Origin: AP-15 sp963774345
GTDB taxonomy: Bacteria; Pseudomonadota; Alphaproteobacteria; ATCC43930; CGMCC-115725
Assembly: GCA_963774345.1 (NCBI GenBank)
Contig: CAVZFB010000054.1
Location: 62,001 to 126,000 of the forward strand
Length of the DNA stretch: 64,000 nt
Direction of reading: 5' to 3'
This document shows positions 8,611 to 18,181 of this stretch, piece by piece (within the stretch, counting starts at the first letter, position 1; every line of letters begins with the position of its first letter). The notes under the pieces were generated by a model. That model was given only the letters and a program-made list of their open reading frames with translations. It was not told where the DNA came from and searched no databases. The translations under genes were made by a program, and so were the position numbers.

Positions 8611-9573
8611 TTACATCGCGGCCATGCGGCCAGCGCGGCGCTTGGCCAGCGGTGTCGTCGGCTCGACCGCCGGCGGGGCCTGCATCTTCTTGGTCGAGCG
8701 CGGCAAGGTCCAATCCCACTCATCCGCACCCATCTGATAGTGGCGATTGTTCTGGGACGGGTTGCGGTTGACCATGTGGCGATCGCGGAGCGGGTGGGTG
8801 ACGCTGCGGACCTCGTGCTCGATCGTAAACAGAAGCTTGCCGGTATCGAGGCAGACGATGTCCTGCCAGCGGTATTGGTACTGATCGCTTTCCTCGGTGA
8901 TCAGCCCGCGCTTGTCGAGTTCGTCATGCGGCCCCGAAAATTCCTGGGCATAGACCTGCAGGTGATGGCCGTCGAATTCCGGCAGCCTCTTGTCGGTCTC
9001 GCGGAAGATCAGCTCCTGCCTGGCCCCGGCGCGGACGTGGGCGGCGCGGCCCTCGCCATTCTCCTTGACGCAGGCGGGTGTGTAGAAAATCTCGCGATAG
9101 AACCGAGCGATGCCGTCGGCAGTCCCCTCCGGCACGGTGAATTCTACATAGGGCATGCCGAGATTGATGTGGCCGAACCGCTCCTCATCGGGCTCATAAA
9201 GGCGGAACTTGTTGCCCCATGGGCAGGTCGCCTCGACATAGGCATTGTGCTGCTTGCAGTCGAATTTGGTGTCGGCGAGCTTTTTCTTGGCTTCGCCGAG
9301 ACGCTCGCACAATTCCTCGAGCGATGGGACCACGAGACCGACATGGCCGCGCAGCACGTTCGGCTCGCCGGACGGCAGATGGAACTGGCTGTTCCCGACA
9401 TTGACCCACATGTTGTTGGTGCCGGGAAACATGAAGGGATCGCGGGTCAGGCCGAGCGCCGACAGATAAAACTCGGACGCCAGCCCTTGATTATTGATTC
9501 TAAGATTGACGTGTTCGAGACCGACCAGGTTGCCGACATCCTCGGCGGTGCGGTCATAGAGTTGTTGCGCCAT
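8611..9573 (-). CDS. VOC (glyoxalase/extradiol dioxygenase-like) protein
   Basis: A 320-residue protein with two vicinal-oxygen-chelate repeats. The first begins at GLEHVNLRI (residues 18-26) and runs to about 110, including GHVGLVVPS; the second begins near GMPYVEFTV around residue 140. Family members bind a divalent metal and catalyse dioxygenase, isomerase or lyase steps. I take ATG 9573 because GGAGG lies five bases upstream; the longer TTG-started frame would contain that site. It is the upstream-most surface-exposed candidate of the 8.6-10.4 kb minus-strand group only by position, since DUF962 and AhpD-like genes lie further upstream. Substrate unknown. Confidence 0.78.
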   Translation of the reverse strand: MAQQLYDRTAEDVGNLVGLEHVNLRINNQGLASEFYLSALGLTRDPFMFPGTNNMWVNVGNSQFHLPSGEPNVLRGHVGLVVPSLEELCERLGEAKKKLADTKFDCKQHNAYVEATCPWGNKFRLYEPDEERFGHINLGMPYVEFTVPEGTADGIARFYREIFYTPACVKENGEGRAAHVRAGARQELIFRETDKRLPEFDGHHLQVYAQEFSGPHDELDKRGLITEESDQYQYRWQDIVCLDTGKLLFTIEHEVRSVTHPLRDRHMVNRNPSQNNRHYQMGADEWDWTLPRSTKKMQAPPAVEPTTPLAKRRAGRMAAM

Positions 9574-9688
9574 AGGGACCTCCAATATTGCCGGACGGCC
9601 CGCGCCGCCCGGCCTTGCGGTAATCGACGTGCACGGCGTAGCGACGCAGCTTTGGGGGGAGCCGCGCCGTCGCCAGCATGCGCCGATA

Positions 9689-10090
9689 TCAAAACAGCTT
9701 TTCGAACCGTTCGTCTACCGGTACGCGATAGCCGTTGGCAAGAGCATTGGTTTCATTGGCCATGCCGACGACCGCCAGCAGCTCGGCCAGCATCTCGCGC
9801 GTCATGCCCTGCTTCTTCGCCGCCGCGGCGTGCGATGCGGTGCAATAGGCGCAGCCGTTGCTGGCGCTGACCGCGAGATAGACCAGCTCCTTGGTCAACG
9901 GGTCGAGCGCGCCCGGCGCCATCACCTGCCGGATGCTCTCCCAGGTCCGCCGCAAGGTCGGCGGGTCGTTGGCCAGCGCCTTCCAGAAATTGTTGATCCA
10001 GTCGGTGCCGCGCGTCTTCATGATGTCGTCGTACACCGCGCGCACCTCGGTGCTCGCGCGGTCGTATTCGACCAGCGGGACCATCGTCAT
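9689..10090 (-). CDS. carboxymuconolactone decarboxylase / AhpD-like protein
   Basis: A 133-residue helical protein. The AhpD-type redox motif is C-x2-C-x3-H (NGCAYCTASH) near residue 75. Relatives act as alkylhydroperoxidase partners or as carboxymuconolactone decarboxylases; the CxxC-H motif favours the peroxidase-like group. Two adjacent ATGs (10093 and 10090) follow GGGAGGC; the second has better spacing. Its start overlaps the stop of the upstream DUF962 gene, so the two are translationally coupled. Confidence 0.82.
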   Translation of the reverse strand: MTMVPLVEYDRASTEVRAVYDDIMKTRGTDWINNFWKALANDPPTLRRTWESIRQVMAPGALDPLTKELVYLAVSASNGCAYCTASHAAAAKKQGMTREMLAELLAVVGMANETNALANGYRVPVDERFEKLF

Positions 10091-10410
10091 CATTTGCCTC
10101 CCACGTCCGCGCGCCTCAGTTCCCGGCCGAGCCGCCCCGATGCGAACAGGCCGAGCATACGTAGATCGCTGATCAGCGACCAGCCCGGATGCCCAAAGGT
10201 CTCGGGCCGGTTGTGCTCGAAAACCAGATGCCCGAGCCAGGCGAGCGCGTAACCCGCCACTGGCGCCGCGATCACCCAGCGCCAGTCGCGGGTGACCCCG
10301 GCCGCGATCAGCGCCGCCAAGCCGAGGCCGGTGCCCAGATAGTGCAACCCGCGGGTGCGCGGATCGCGGTGTGCCGCAAGATAGCGCCGCCAGAACTCGG
10401 TATAACTCAT
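10090..10410 (-). CDS. DUF962 / Mpo1-like membrane protein
   Basis: A 106-residue membrane protein. It has the family pattern HYLGTGLG, a hydrophobic pair of segments (GLAALIAAGVT and APVAGYALAWLGH), then FEHNRPETFGHP and WSLISDLRM. Yeast Mpo1, the founding relative, is an iron-dependent dioxygenase in 2-hydroxy fatty acid alpha-oxidation; bacterial members are mostly uncharacterised. The histidines in HYLG, GHLVFEHN and GHP fit a metal site. I chose the ATG at 10410; an upstream in-frame start at 10443 would add 11 residues. Confidence 0.75.
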   Translation of the reverse strand: MSYTEFWRRYLAAHRDPRTRGLHYLGTGLGLAALIAAGVTRDWRWVIAAPVAGYALAWLGHLVFEHNRPETFGHPGWSLISDLRMLGLFASGRLGRELRRADVGGK

Positions 10411-10492
10411 GGCGAGCGATGCTTGTAAAGCGCCGGCTGGCATCGTAAGTCAGCAACCATCATCGCCCCCTTTCGGCTGCGGAGTTCGCGAC

Positions 10493-11564
<1,072 letters not shown>

Positions 11565-11667
11565 CGCGCCGACTACACTCCGCAGCCGCCCCTAGCCCCG
11601 GCCCGCATAGCGGGAGCGTGAAGGGGCGGCAAATGACGGATCTCGCAGGTTTGGCCTCGGTAGCGAT

Positions 11668-12753
11668 ATGACCGCTGAGGCGGCACCGACGGCGCTGGTG
11701 CCCCATGTGCCCGATCGGTTCCTCGGCCGGCCGATCTCGCCGCTGACCCGGCGTCGGCTCGATAGCTTTCGCGCCAATCAGCGCGGCTTCTGGTCGCTGT
11801 GGATTTTTCTCGCCCTGTTTACCGTCTCGCTGTTCGCCGAGTTCATCGCCAACGACCGGCCGATCCTGATCCATTTCGACGGCGCCTGGTATCTTCCGAT
11901 CTTCACCGATTATCCCGAAACCGCGTTCGGCGGTGAGTTCCCGAGCGCGGCCGACTACCGCGACCCGGCCGTACAACAGCTGATTGGAGCCAAGGGCTGG
12001 ATGATCTGGCCGCCGATCCCCTTCTACTACGATACGATCAATTTCAATCTGCCGAGCCCGGCGCCCTCCCCGCCATCACGAGTCAATTGGCTCGGCACCG
12101 ATGATCAGGGCCGCGACGTGCTGGCGCGGCTGATCTACGGCTTTCGCATCTCGGTCTTGTTCGGCCTGACCTTGACCGCGATCTCCTCGGTGATCGGGGT
12201 CGCCGCCGGCGCGGTCCAGGGCTATTTCGGCGGTATCGTCGATCTCGGCTTTCAGCGCTTTATCGAAATCTGGTCGGGGCTCCCGGTGCTTTATCTGCTG
12301 ATCATCATGGCGAGCTTTGTCGAGCCCAATTTCTGGTGGCTCCTAGGCTTGATGCTGCTGTTCTCGTGGATGAGTCTTGTCGATGTCGTGCGCGCCGAGT
12401 TCCTGCGCGCCCGCAATTTCGACTATGTGCGCGCCGCGCGCGCGCTCGGCGTGCCCGACCGGGTCATCATCTTGCGTCATGTATTGCCCAACGCCACGGT
12501 GGCGACGATCACCTTTCTGCCGTTTATTTTGAACGGCTCGATCACGACCCTGACCTCGCTCGACTTTCTCGGCTTCGGCCTACCGCCGGGCTCCGCATCG
12601 CTCGGTGAGTTGCTGGCCCAGGGCAAGGCCAATCTGCAGGCCCCGTGGCTTGGCCTCACCGCCTTTTTCGTGCTGGCGCTGATGCTGAGCCTCTTGATCT
12701 TTGTCGGCGAGGCGGTGCGCGACGCATTCGACCCGCGCAAGGTGACCTTGTGA
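11668..12753 (+). CDS. yejE: ABC transporter permease, YejE type
   Basis: A 361-residue inner-membrane permease of the peptide/microcin C importer family. The long periplasmic N-terminal region with WYLPIFTDYPETAFGGEF and ADYRDP is distinctive for YejE. It is followed by GTDDQGRDV and the permease core with the EAA-type loop around RAARALGVPD. YejE pairs with YejB, and both are energised by YejF. The gene overlaps yejF by four bases (GTGA). No yejA or yejB lies upstream; asd is the preceding gene, about 100 bases away. Confidence 0.85.
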   Translation: MTAEAAPTALVPHVPDRFLGRPISPLTRRRLDSFRANQRGFWSLWIFLALFTVSLFAEFIANDRPILIHFDGAWYLPIFTDYPETAFGGEFPSAADYRDPAVQQLIGAKGWMIWPPIPFYYDTINFNLPSPAPSPPSRVNWLGTDDQGRDVLARLIYGFRISVLFGLTLTAISSVIGVAAGAVQGYFGGIVDLGFQRFIEIWSGLPVLYLLIIMASFVEPNFWWLLGLMLLFSWMSLVDVVRAEFLRARNFDYVRAARALGVPDRVIILRHVLPNATVATITFLPFILNGSITTLTSLDFLGFGLPPGSASLGELLAQGKANLQAPWLGLTAFFVLALMLSLLIFVGEAVRDAFDPRKVTL

Positions 12754-14387
12754 GCGGATCGCCCAATGGCCGGCCCTTGCTCGATGTCCGCAACCTGAGC
12801 ATCACCTTCGCCGGCCGCGGCCGGGCGCCGCCGGTCGAGGCGGTCCGGAGGGTGACGTTTGCGCTCGACCGCGGGGAAACCCTGGCGCTGGTCGGCGAGA
12901 GCGGATCCGGCAAGAGCGTCACGGCACTGTCGATCTTGCAGCTGCTGCCCTACCCGCTCGCCGCGCACGGACCGAACAGCAGCATCCGCTTTGCCGGCGA
13001 GGAGCTGGTCGGCGCCTCGCCCGAGCAGTTGCGTCGGGTCCGAGGCGGCCGCGTAGGGATCGTCTTTCAGGAGCCAATGACCTCGTTGAACCCGCTGCAC
13101 ACGCTCGAGCGGCAGGTCGCCGAAATCCTGCTCGTCCACCGGCGGATGTCGCCGCGCGCGGCGCGCGAACGCACCCTCGAATTGCTGCGAATGGTTGGCC
13201 TGCCTGATGCCGAGAGCCGGCTCGGCGCCTATCCGCACCAGCTTTCGGGCGGTCAGCGCCAGCGGGTCATGATCGCAATGGCGATCGCCAACGAGCCCGA
13301 TATTCTGATCGCAGACGAGCCGACGACGGCGCTCGACGTAACCATCCAGGCGCACATCCTCGCCCTGCTTCGAGAATTGCGCGATCGCCTCGGCATGGCG
13401 CTGTTGCTGATCACCCACGATCTGACGATCGTGGGCAAGATGGCCGAGCGGGTCGCTGTGATGACCCAGGGCGAGATCGTCGAGGCCGGCCCGACCGCGA
13501 CCGTCTTCGACCGGCCGCGCCATCCCTACACCCGGCGCCTGCTCGCGGCCGAGCCTAAAGGTCGGGCCCCTCCCGCCGACTTCGCCGCGCCGCTGCTTAT
13601 CGAGGCGGAGGCGCTGCGCGTGTGGTTTCCGGTCCGGCGCGGTTTCCTGCGCCGGGTCACCGGTCACGTCAAGGCGGTCGACGGCGTCTCGTTGGCACTC
13701 CGCGCCGGCTCCACCTTGGGCATTGTCGGCGAAAGCGGCTCCGGCAAGACCACGCTCGGGCTGGCGCTGTTGCGTCTGACCGCGGCGCAAGGGCACATCC
13801 GTTTTGCCGGTCGCGACATCGTGGCGCTGACCGGGCGGCAGTTGCGGCCGTTGCGGCGCGAGATGCAGATCGTCTTCCAGGACCCGTTTTCGAGCCTGTC
13901 ACCGCGGCTGTCGGTGGCGCAAATCGTCGAAGAGGGGCTAAAGGTGCACAATCTCGCGGCCAGCGCGGTCGAGCGGCGAAAGCTGATCGAGACTGCCCTC
14001 GTCGAGGTCGGGCTCGACCCCGAGGCCGTCGATCGCTATCCACACGAATTCTCCGGCGGCCAGCGCCAGCGCATTGCAATCGCCCGCGCGCTGGTCCTGA
14101 AGCCGCGCCTCGTCGTGCTCGACGAGCCGACTTCGGCGCTCGACATGTCGGTGCAGGCGCAGATCGTCGAATTGCTCCGTGAGCTGCAGGAACGCCGCGG
14201 CCTCGCCTATCTGTTCATTAGCCACGACCTGCGCGTCGTGCGCGCGCTAGCCCATCAGATCATGGTCATGAAGGACGGCCGAATCGTCGAATCGGGCCCG
14301 ACCGAGCGCATCATGACCGCGCCTGAGCACCCCTACACCCGCGCCCTGATGGCCGCCGCCTTCGACCTCGCCGCCACGCCTGCGTAA
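12750..14387 (+). CDS. yejF: ABC transporter ATPase with two nucleotide-binding domains, YejF type
   Basis: A 545-residue fused ATPase. The first domain has Walker A GESGSGKS near residue 50 and signature LSGGQRQR near 165. The second domain has GESGSGKTT near 330 and FSGGQRQR near 435; each is followed by a DEPT Walker B. It powers oligopeptide or microcin-type uptake with YejE. The GTG start at 12750 overlaps the yejE stop, so the longer open frame into yejE is not used. Transcription probably runs from upstream of yejE. Confidence 0.9.
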   Translation: MSGSPNGRPLLDVRNLSITFAGRGRAPPVEAVRRVTFALDRGETLALVGESGSGKSVTALSILQLLPYPLAAHGPNSSIRFAGEELVGASPEQLRRVRGGRVGIVFQEPMTSLNPLHTLERQVAEILLVHRRMSPRAARERTLELLRMVGLPDAESRLGAYPHQLSGGQRQRVMIAMAIANEPDILIADEPTTALDVTIQAHILALLRELRDRLGMALLLITHDLTIVGKMAERVAVMTQGEIVEAGPTATVFDRPRHPYTRRLLAAEPKGRAPPADFAAPLLIEAEALRVWFPVRRGFLRRVTGHVKAVDGVSLALRAGSTLGIVGESGSGKTTLGLALLRLTAAQGHIRFAGRDIVALTGRQLRPLRREMQIVFQDPFSSLSPRLSVAQIVEEGLKVHNLAASAVERRKLIETALVEVGLDPEAVDRYPHEFSGGQRQRIAIARALVLKPRLVVLDEPTSALDMSVQAQIVELLRELQERRGLAYLFISHDLRVVRALAHQIMVMKDGRIVESGPTERIMTAPEHPYTRALMAAAFDLAATPA

Positions 14388-14633
14388 CCCGCTCGCGCCG
14401 CCGGAGGATTAGTAAACACATCGGCGACCGGGACGGCCCGGCGTCAAACTCGCGGTTCGGTTAACCGGTCCTTAGGCAATCTCTTCGAGTATGGCGTTCT
14501 CGTCGACTATTGCCTCGGAGCCCATCATGCCCGGTCGGCCGCAGCGCTCGCGCCTACCCGCCCCGGCGGTAGCTGCGCGGCAGGATATGGCCCACATCGG
14601 CGACAGCCGCAGAGCCGGGCTGGGGCAGACTTG
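14388..14633 (+). other. intergenic leader of the cpa/tad locus, no gene seen
   Basis: This 246-base gap lies upstream of cpaA, where many alphaproteobacteria carry the flp/pilA pilin gene. I find no short open frame with a pilin-like signal and Glu-Tyr motif here. It holds the CtrA-like site described separately and no convincing hairpin. Confidence 0.5.
14461..14475 (+). promoter_or_regulatory. CtrA-like binding site
   Basis: TTAA-N7-TTAG matches the CtrA consensus TTAA-N7-TTAA with one mismatch. It lies about 170 bases upstream of cpaA. In Caulobacter, pilus genes are under CtrA control, so the position is sensible, but a single near-match in 64 kb could be chance. Confidence 0.35.
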
Positions 14634-15143
14634 ATGACGATCGATCCTTACTTCGTCTGGCTGACCGGTTTCGCCGCGCTGATGATCGCCGCCGCGATCA
14701 TCGATTTCCGCCGCCTGGTGATTCCCAACCCACTGATCGGGGGGCTATGCATCTTGTGGGTGCTGCATCTCGAAACCACTTCCCGCGCCACTCCGGCCGC
14801 CACGCTCGCGGCCATCGGCTGCGCTGCGGCGGTTTTTCTCGTCGGCGCGGTGCCGTTTTCTCGCGGGTTGATCGGCGGCGGCGACGTCAAGCTGTTGGCC
14901 GCAGCGACATTGTGGGCCGGCGCCGACGCGCTGCCGCCGCTGCTTCTGCTGACGGCCCTGATCGGCGGTTTGCTGGCCCTGGTGTTGCTCACCCCACTGG
15001 GCGCACGGTTCGCCGCGTCGCACAGCGACGGCGGCCCGGAGCCGGCCGGCGGCGGGCTTGCGGCGCGCGGGACGCCGGTGCCCTACGGGGTCGCGATCGC
15101 CGCTGCCGCGCTGGTCGTGACCATCGCACCGCAGTTCGGCTGA
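14634..15143 (+). CDS. cpaA: prepilin peptidase, Tad/Cpa type
   Basis: A 169-residue polytopic membrane aspartyl peptidase of the A24 family that trims Flp-type prepilins. The first catalytic Asp is in AIIDFRR (about residue 23). The second is in the GGGDVK motif near residue 85, the family GxGD. The ATG at 14634 is preferred over an adjacent TTG. It is the first gene of the block cpaABCDEF-tadBC. Confidence 0.88.
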   Translation: MTIDPYFVWLTGFAALMIAAAIIDFRRLVIPNPLIGGLCILWVLHLETTSRATPAATLAAIGCAAAVFLVGAVPFSRGLIGGGDVKLLAAATLWAGADALPPLLLLTALIGGLLALVLLTPLGARFAASHSDGGPEPAGGGLAARGTPVPYGVAIAAAALVVTIAPQFG

Positions 15144-15152
15144 GAGGCGGCC

Positions 15153-16067
15153 ATGCGGCTGCGCACCCTGATCCTGTTCGCGATCGCCCTCCTTCTTGCC
15201 GGCGGCACCGCCATCCTGGTGCGCTCGTGGCTGTCGCAACGGCCGGCGGTGGCCGCGGTCGCCCCCCCGCCCCGGCCAGCGCCGCAAAAGTCGATCATGG
15301 TGGCGCGCGCCGCAATCGCCCGCGGACAGATCCTCAAGCCCGCCGATCTCACCGCGCAGCCATGGCCGGAGGCCGCGATCACTGGCGACTATGTCGTCGC
15401 CGGAACCGAGCCGGCGAAGTCGCTCGTGGGCGCGGTCGCCCGCGAACCCATTGCCGCCGGCGAGCCGATCATAAAGACCAAGATCGTCGTGCCCGGCGAC
15501 CGCGGCTTTCTCGCCGCCGTGCTCCAGCCAGGCATGCGCGCGGTCTCGGTCCCGGTCGATGCGACCACCGACGTCTCGGGCTTCGTGTTCGCCGGTGATC
15601 GGGTCGACATCCTGATCACCCTGCCGGTGCCGCAAGACGGCGCCAACGGCAACAGCGGCTACCAGCACAAGGCGGCGGAAACCGTGCTGCACGACGTGCG
15701 CGTGATCGCCATCGATCAGCACCTCGACAACAAGGACGGCCAGGCGATGGTGGCTCGCAACGTAACCTTCGAGGTGACGCCGAAGCAGAGCGAAATCATC
15801 GCCGTCGCCAGCGAAATCGGTAAGCTGTCTCTGAGTTTGCGTAGCCTCGCCGCAGCGAAAGGCCAAAAATCGGCGGTCGTTGCCGCCGCCGATTCTCACA
15901 ACGATTCCGGTCTGCGCAACGTCACTCTCGACAGCGAGGTCAGCCAGGTTCTGCCGAAACCGTTCACATCAAAGCAAAACCCTAACGATGGTATGGTTAC
16001 CATATTGCGCGGGAATGGCAATAACGGTACATCTGTCTCGTCGCAACCCGCGTCCCGAGGTTCCTGA
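15153..16067 (+). CDS. cpaB: Flp pilus assembly protein CpaB (SAF domain)
   Basis: A 304-residue periplasmic protein with an N-terminal membrane anchor (LILFAIALLLAGGTAILV). A SAF-type domain follows (RAAIARGQILKPADL), then a beta-rich CpaB/RcpC region (VSVPVDATTDVSGFVFAGDRVDILITL, in two parts). It is thought to support or stabilise the outer-membrane secretin. GAGAGG precedes the ATG, and its stop overlaps the cpaC start by one base. Confidence 0.9.
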   Translation: MRLRTLILFAIALLLAGGTAILVRSWLSQRPAVAAVAPPPRPAPQKSIMVARAAIARGQILKPADLTAQPWPEAAITGDYVVAGTEPAKSLVGAVAREPIAAGEPIIKTKIVVPGDRGFLAAVLQPGMRAVSVPVDATTDVSGFVFAGDRVDILITLPVPQDGANGNSGYQHKAAETVLHDVRVIAIDQHLDNKDGQAMVARNVTFEVTPKQSEIIAVASEIGKLSLSLRSLAAAKGQKSAVVAAADSHNDSGLRNVTLDSEVSQVLPKPFTSKQNPNDGMVTILRGNGNNGTSVSSQPASRGS

Positions 16068-17485
16068 TGTATCCGTCGCCTCGCTCCGCTGCCGCTCTAG
16101 CGCTGATGTGGCTGGGGCTCGCTGCCCCGGCTTTCGCCGCCCAGTCGAGCGCGGTGCCCGCCGCCCGCGCTCATCCGCCCTATGCCGGCGAGCCCAGCCA
16201 GATCCCGGCTAACGGCAAGCCGATTGTGCTCGAAGTCGGCAAGGGCACGCTGATCCGGCTGTCCCGGCCGGCGAGCACCGTCTTTGTTGCCAGCCCGGAC
16301 ATCGCCGATGTGCAGATCAAGTCGCCCGAGCTGATCTACGTGAGCGCGAAAGCGCCCGGCCAGACCGTGATCTACGCCGTCGATGGCGGCGACACGGTAT
16401 TGCTCAACGCACCGGTGCGTGTCGATTTCGACCTGTCGGAATTGCACCAGTCGTTGAACCGGCTGGTGCCGGGGACTGATATCTCGGTCACTCAAGTGGA
16501 TTCGAGCTTGGTGCTGAGCGGCGCCGTCGCTAGCGCCGGTCAAGCGGAGAAGGCCCGCGTACTAGCCGCCGCCGTCGCCGGCGCGGTCAAGGGCGGCCAG
16601 GTGATCAATCGCCTCTCGGTTGAGACCCCGAACCAGGTCAATCTGCAAGTCCGATTTGCCGAGGTCGACCGCAACATCCTGAAGCAGATCGGCATCGATT
16701 GGAGCCGAGTGGGCAGAACGGTCAGTTTCAGCACGATCAACAACCAGAGCCTGACCGTACCGATCAATCAAATCTCGGTTGGGATGCTTTCCAACGTCAT
16801 GGCGACGGTCGACGCGCTCGCCACTGAGGGCTTTCTTACCGTATTGGCCGAGCCGAACCTAACCGCAGTTTCAGGCCAGACTGCGAGCTTTCTCGCAGGG
16901 GGCGAGTTCCCTTACCCGGTAGCCCAACCGGGATCTGTGGGGAACACTGCGATAATCACCATCCAATTTCAGCAGTTCGGGGTTCAGCTAGCGTTCACGC
17001 CGACGATCGTTGATGCAAATCACCTCAGTCTTAGGGTCCGGCCGGAAGTCAGCCAGCTGGATTTCGCCAACGCGGTGACAATTTCCGGCTCTCTTGTCCC
17101 CGCACTAACCGTGCGCCGGGCTGAAACCACCGTTGATCTCGCCAGTGGGCAAAGCTTCGCGCTGGCGGGATTACTCATGCATGACACCTCGCAAGACATT
17201 TCCAAGGTCCCCTGGCTTGGCGACATCCCGATCCTTGGTGCATTGTTCCGATCTAACAAATTTCAGAACAACGAGTCGGAACTCGTGGTCATTGTTACCC
17301 CCTATCTTGTCACGCCGGCGACAACCGCGCTCGCGTCCCCGACCGACGGTTTCATGATCCCGCATGACGCGCAACAGGTGTTGTGGGGCGACACCTGGCG
17401 GCGGAGCCTGCCCGCACCGGCGCGCGGGCCGCTCGGCACCGACGGCCAAGGCCTGATCGGACCGGCCGGCTTCCGGCTCGATTGA
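16067..17485 (+). CDS. cpaC: Tad pilus outer-membrane secretin CpaC
   Basis: A 472-residue secretin (RcpA/CpaC). It has a signal peptide ending near AFAAQS, an N-terminal pilus-assembly domain (residues 45-115), a BON-like middle region (SLVLSGAVASAGQAEKA), and the C-terminal secretin domain with VLAEPNLTAVSGQ and the LLMHDTSQDISKVPWLGDIP segment (about residues 365-385). It forms the outer-membrane pore for the pilus. Confidence 0.93.
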   Translation: MYPSPRSAAALALMWLGLAAPAFAAQSSAVPAARAHPPYAGEPSQIPANGKPIVLEVGKGTLIRLSRPASTVFVASPDIADVQIKSPELIYVSAKAPGQTVIYAVDGGDTVLLNAPVRVDFDLSELHQSLNRLVPGTDISVTQVDSSLVLSGAVASAGQAEKARVLAAAVAGAVKGGQVINRLSVETPNQVNLQVRFAEVDRNILKQIGIDWSRVGRTVSFSTINNQSLTVPINQISVGMLSNVMATVDALATEGFLTVLAEPNLTAVSGQTASFLAGGEFPYPVAQPGSVGNTAIITIQFQQFGVQLAFTPTIVDANHLSLRVRPEVSQLDFANAVTISGSLVPALTVRRAETTVDLASGQSFALAGLLMHDTSQDISKVPWLGDIPILGALFRSNKFQNNESELVVIVTPYLVTPATTALASPTDGFMIPHDAQQVLWGDTWRRSLPAPARGPLGTDGQGLIGPAGFRLD

Positions 17486-17500
17486 AAGGAGGAACACGCG

Positions 17501-18181
17501 ATGACGCAGCATTTCTATCCGATCGCCCTCGCGCTGGCGCTCGCCGCCTGCGCTCCCGGGGCTGCCGAATACACCAAGATCGAAGCGCCGAACCGGCTTC
17601 AGGTCGATGGCGCCACCAGCCAGCTGGCGGTCGCTTTTGCCCCGGGCTCGGCCCGGCTCAGCGCGGGCGAAGCCGCACATCTCGACCGGCTCGTCGCCAG
17701 TGGCGCGATACAACGAGCCGACCGGGTGGCGATCGCAGCCGCAGGCGCGCCGCCGCTGGCCGATGCGCGCGTTGCAGCGATCTCGAGTCGATTGCTGCGC
17801 TGGGGCATCGTCGCCGACACCCGCCCGATAGCCGCGGTCCCGCCCAATCGCGCCATCGTCATGGTCGGCCGCTACGCCGTGACCCTGCCACCCTGCCCGA
17901 ATTGGAGCATGCCGCGCGCCAACGATTTCACCAATGCGCCGCCGAGCAATTTCGGCTGCGCCACCGCGGTCAATCTCGGTCTGATGGTAGGCAGCCCGGC
18001 CGATCTCGCCTATGGCCGTACCTTGGCGTCGGCGGACGGCAAACCGGCGGCCGCCGCCGTCGACCGCTACCTCGACGACAAAGTCGTGCTGCCAGAGGAG
18101 ACCCAGGTGGGGCCAATTGCGGTGTCGCCGAGCAGCGCGCCGCCGACCGACTCCTCGACCACAGGGACGGGATACCAGTGA
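17501..18181 (+). CDS. cpaD: pilus assembly lipoprotein CpaD
   Basis: A 226-residue protein with a lipoprotein signal peptide (lipobox LAAC, Cys at about residue 17). The family pattern follows: an OmpA-like stretch and the C-terminal NWSMPRANDFTNAPPSNFGCA segment. It probably aids secretin assembly at the outer membrane. A strong AAAGGAGG site precedes the ATG. Its stop overlaps the cpaE GTG start by four bases. Confidence 0.88.
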   Translation: MTQHFYPIALALALAACAPGAAEYTKIEAPNRLQVDGATSQLAVAFAPGSARLSAGEAAHLDRLVASGAIQRADRVAIAAAGAPPLADARVAAISSRLLRWGIVADTRPIAAVPPNRAIVMVGRYAVTLPPCPNWSMPRANDFTNAPPSNFGCATAVNLGLMVGSPADLAYGRTLASADGKPAAAAVDRYLDDKVVLPEETQVGPIAVSPSSAPPTDSSTTGTGYQ

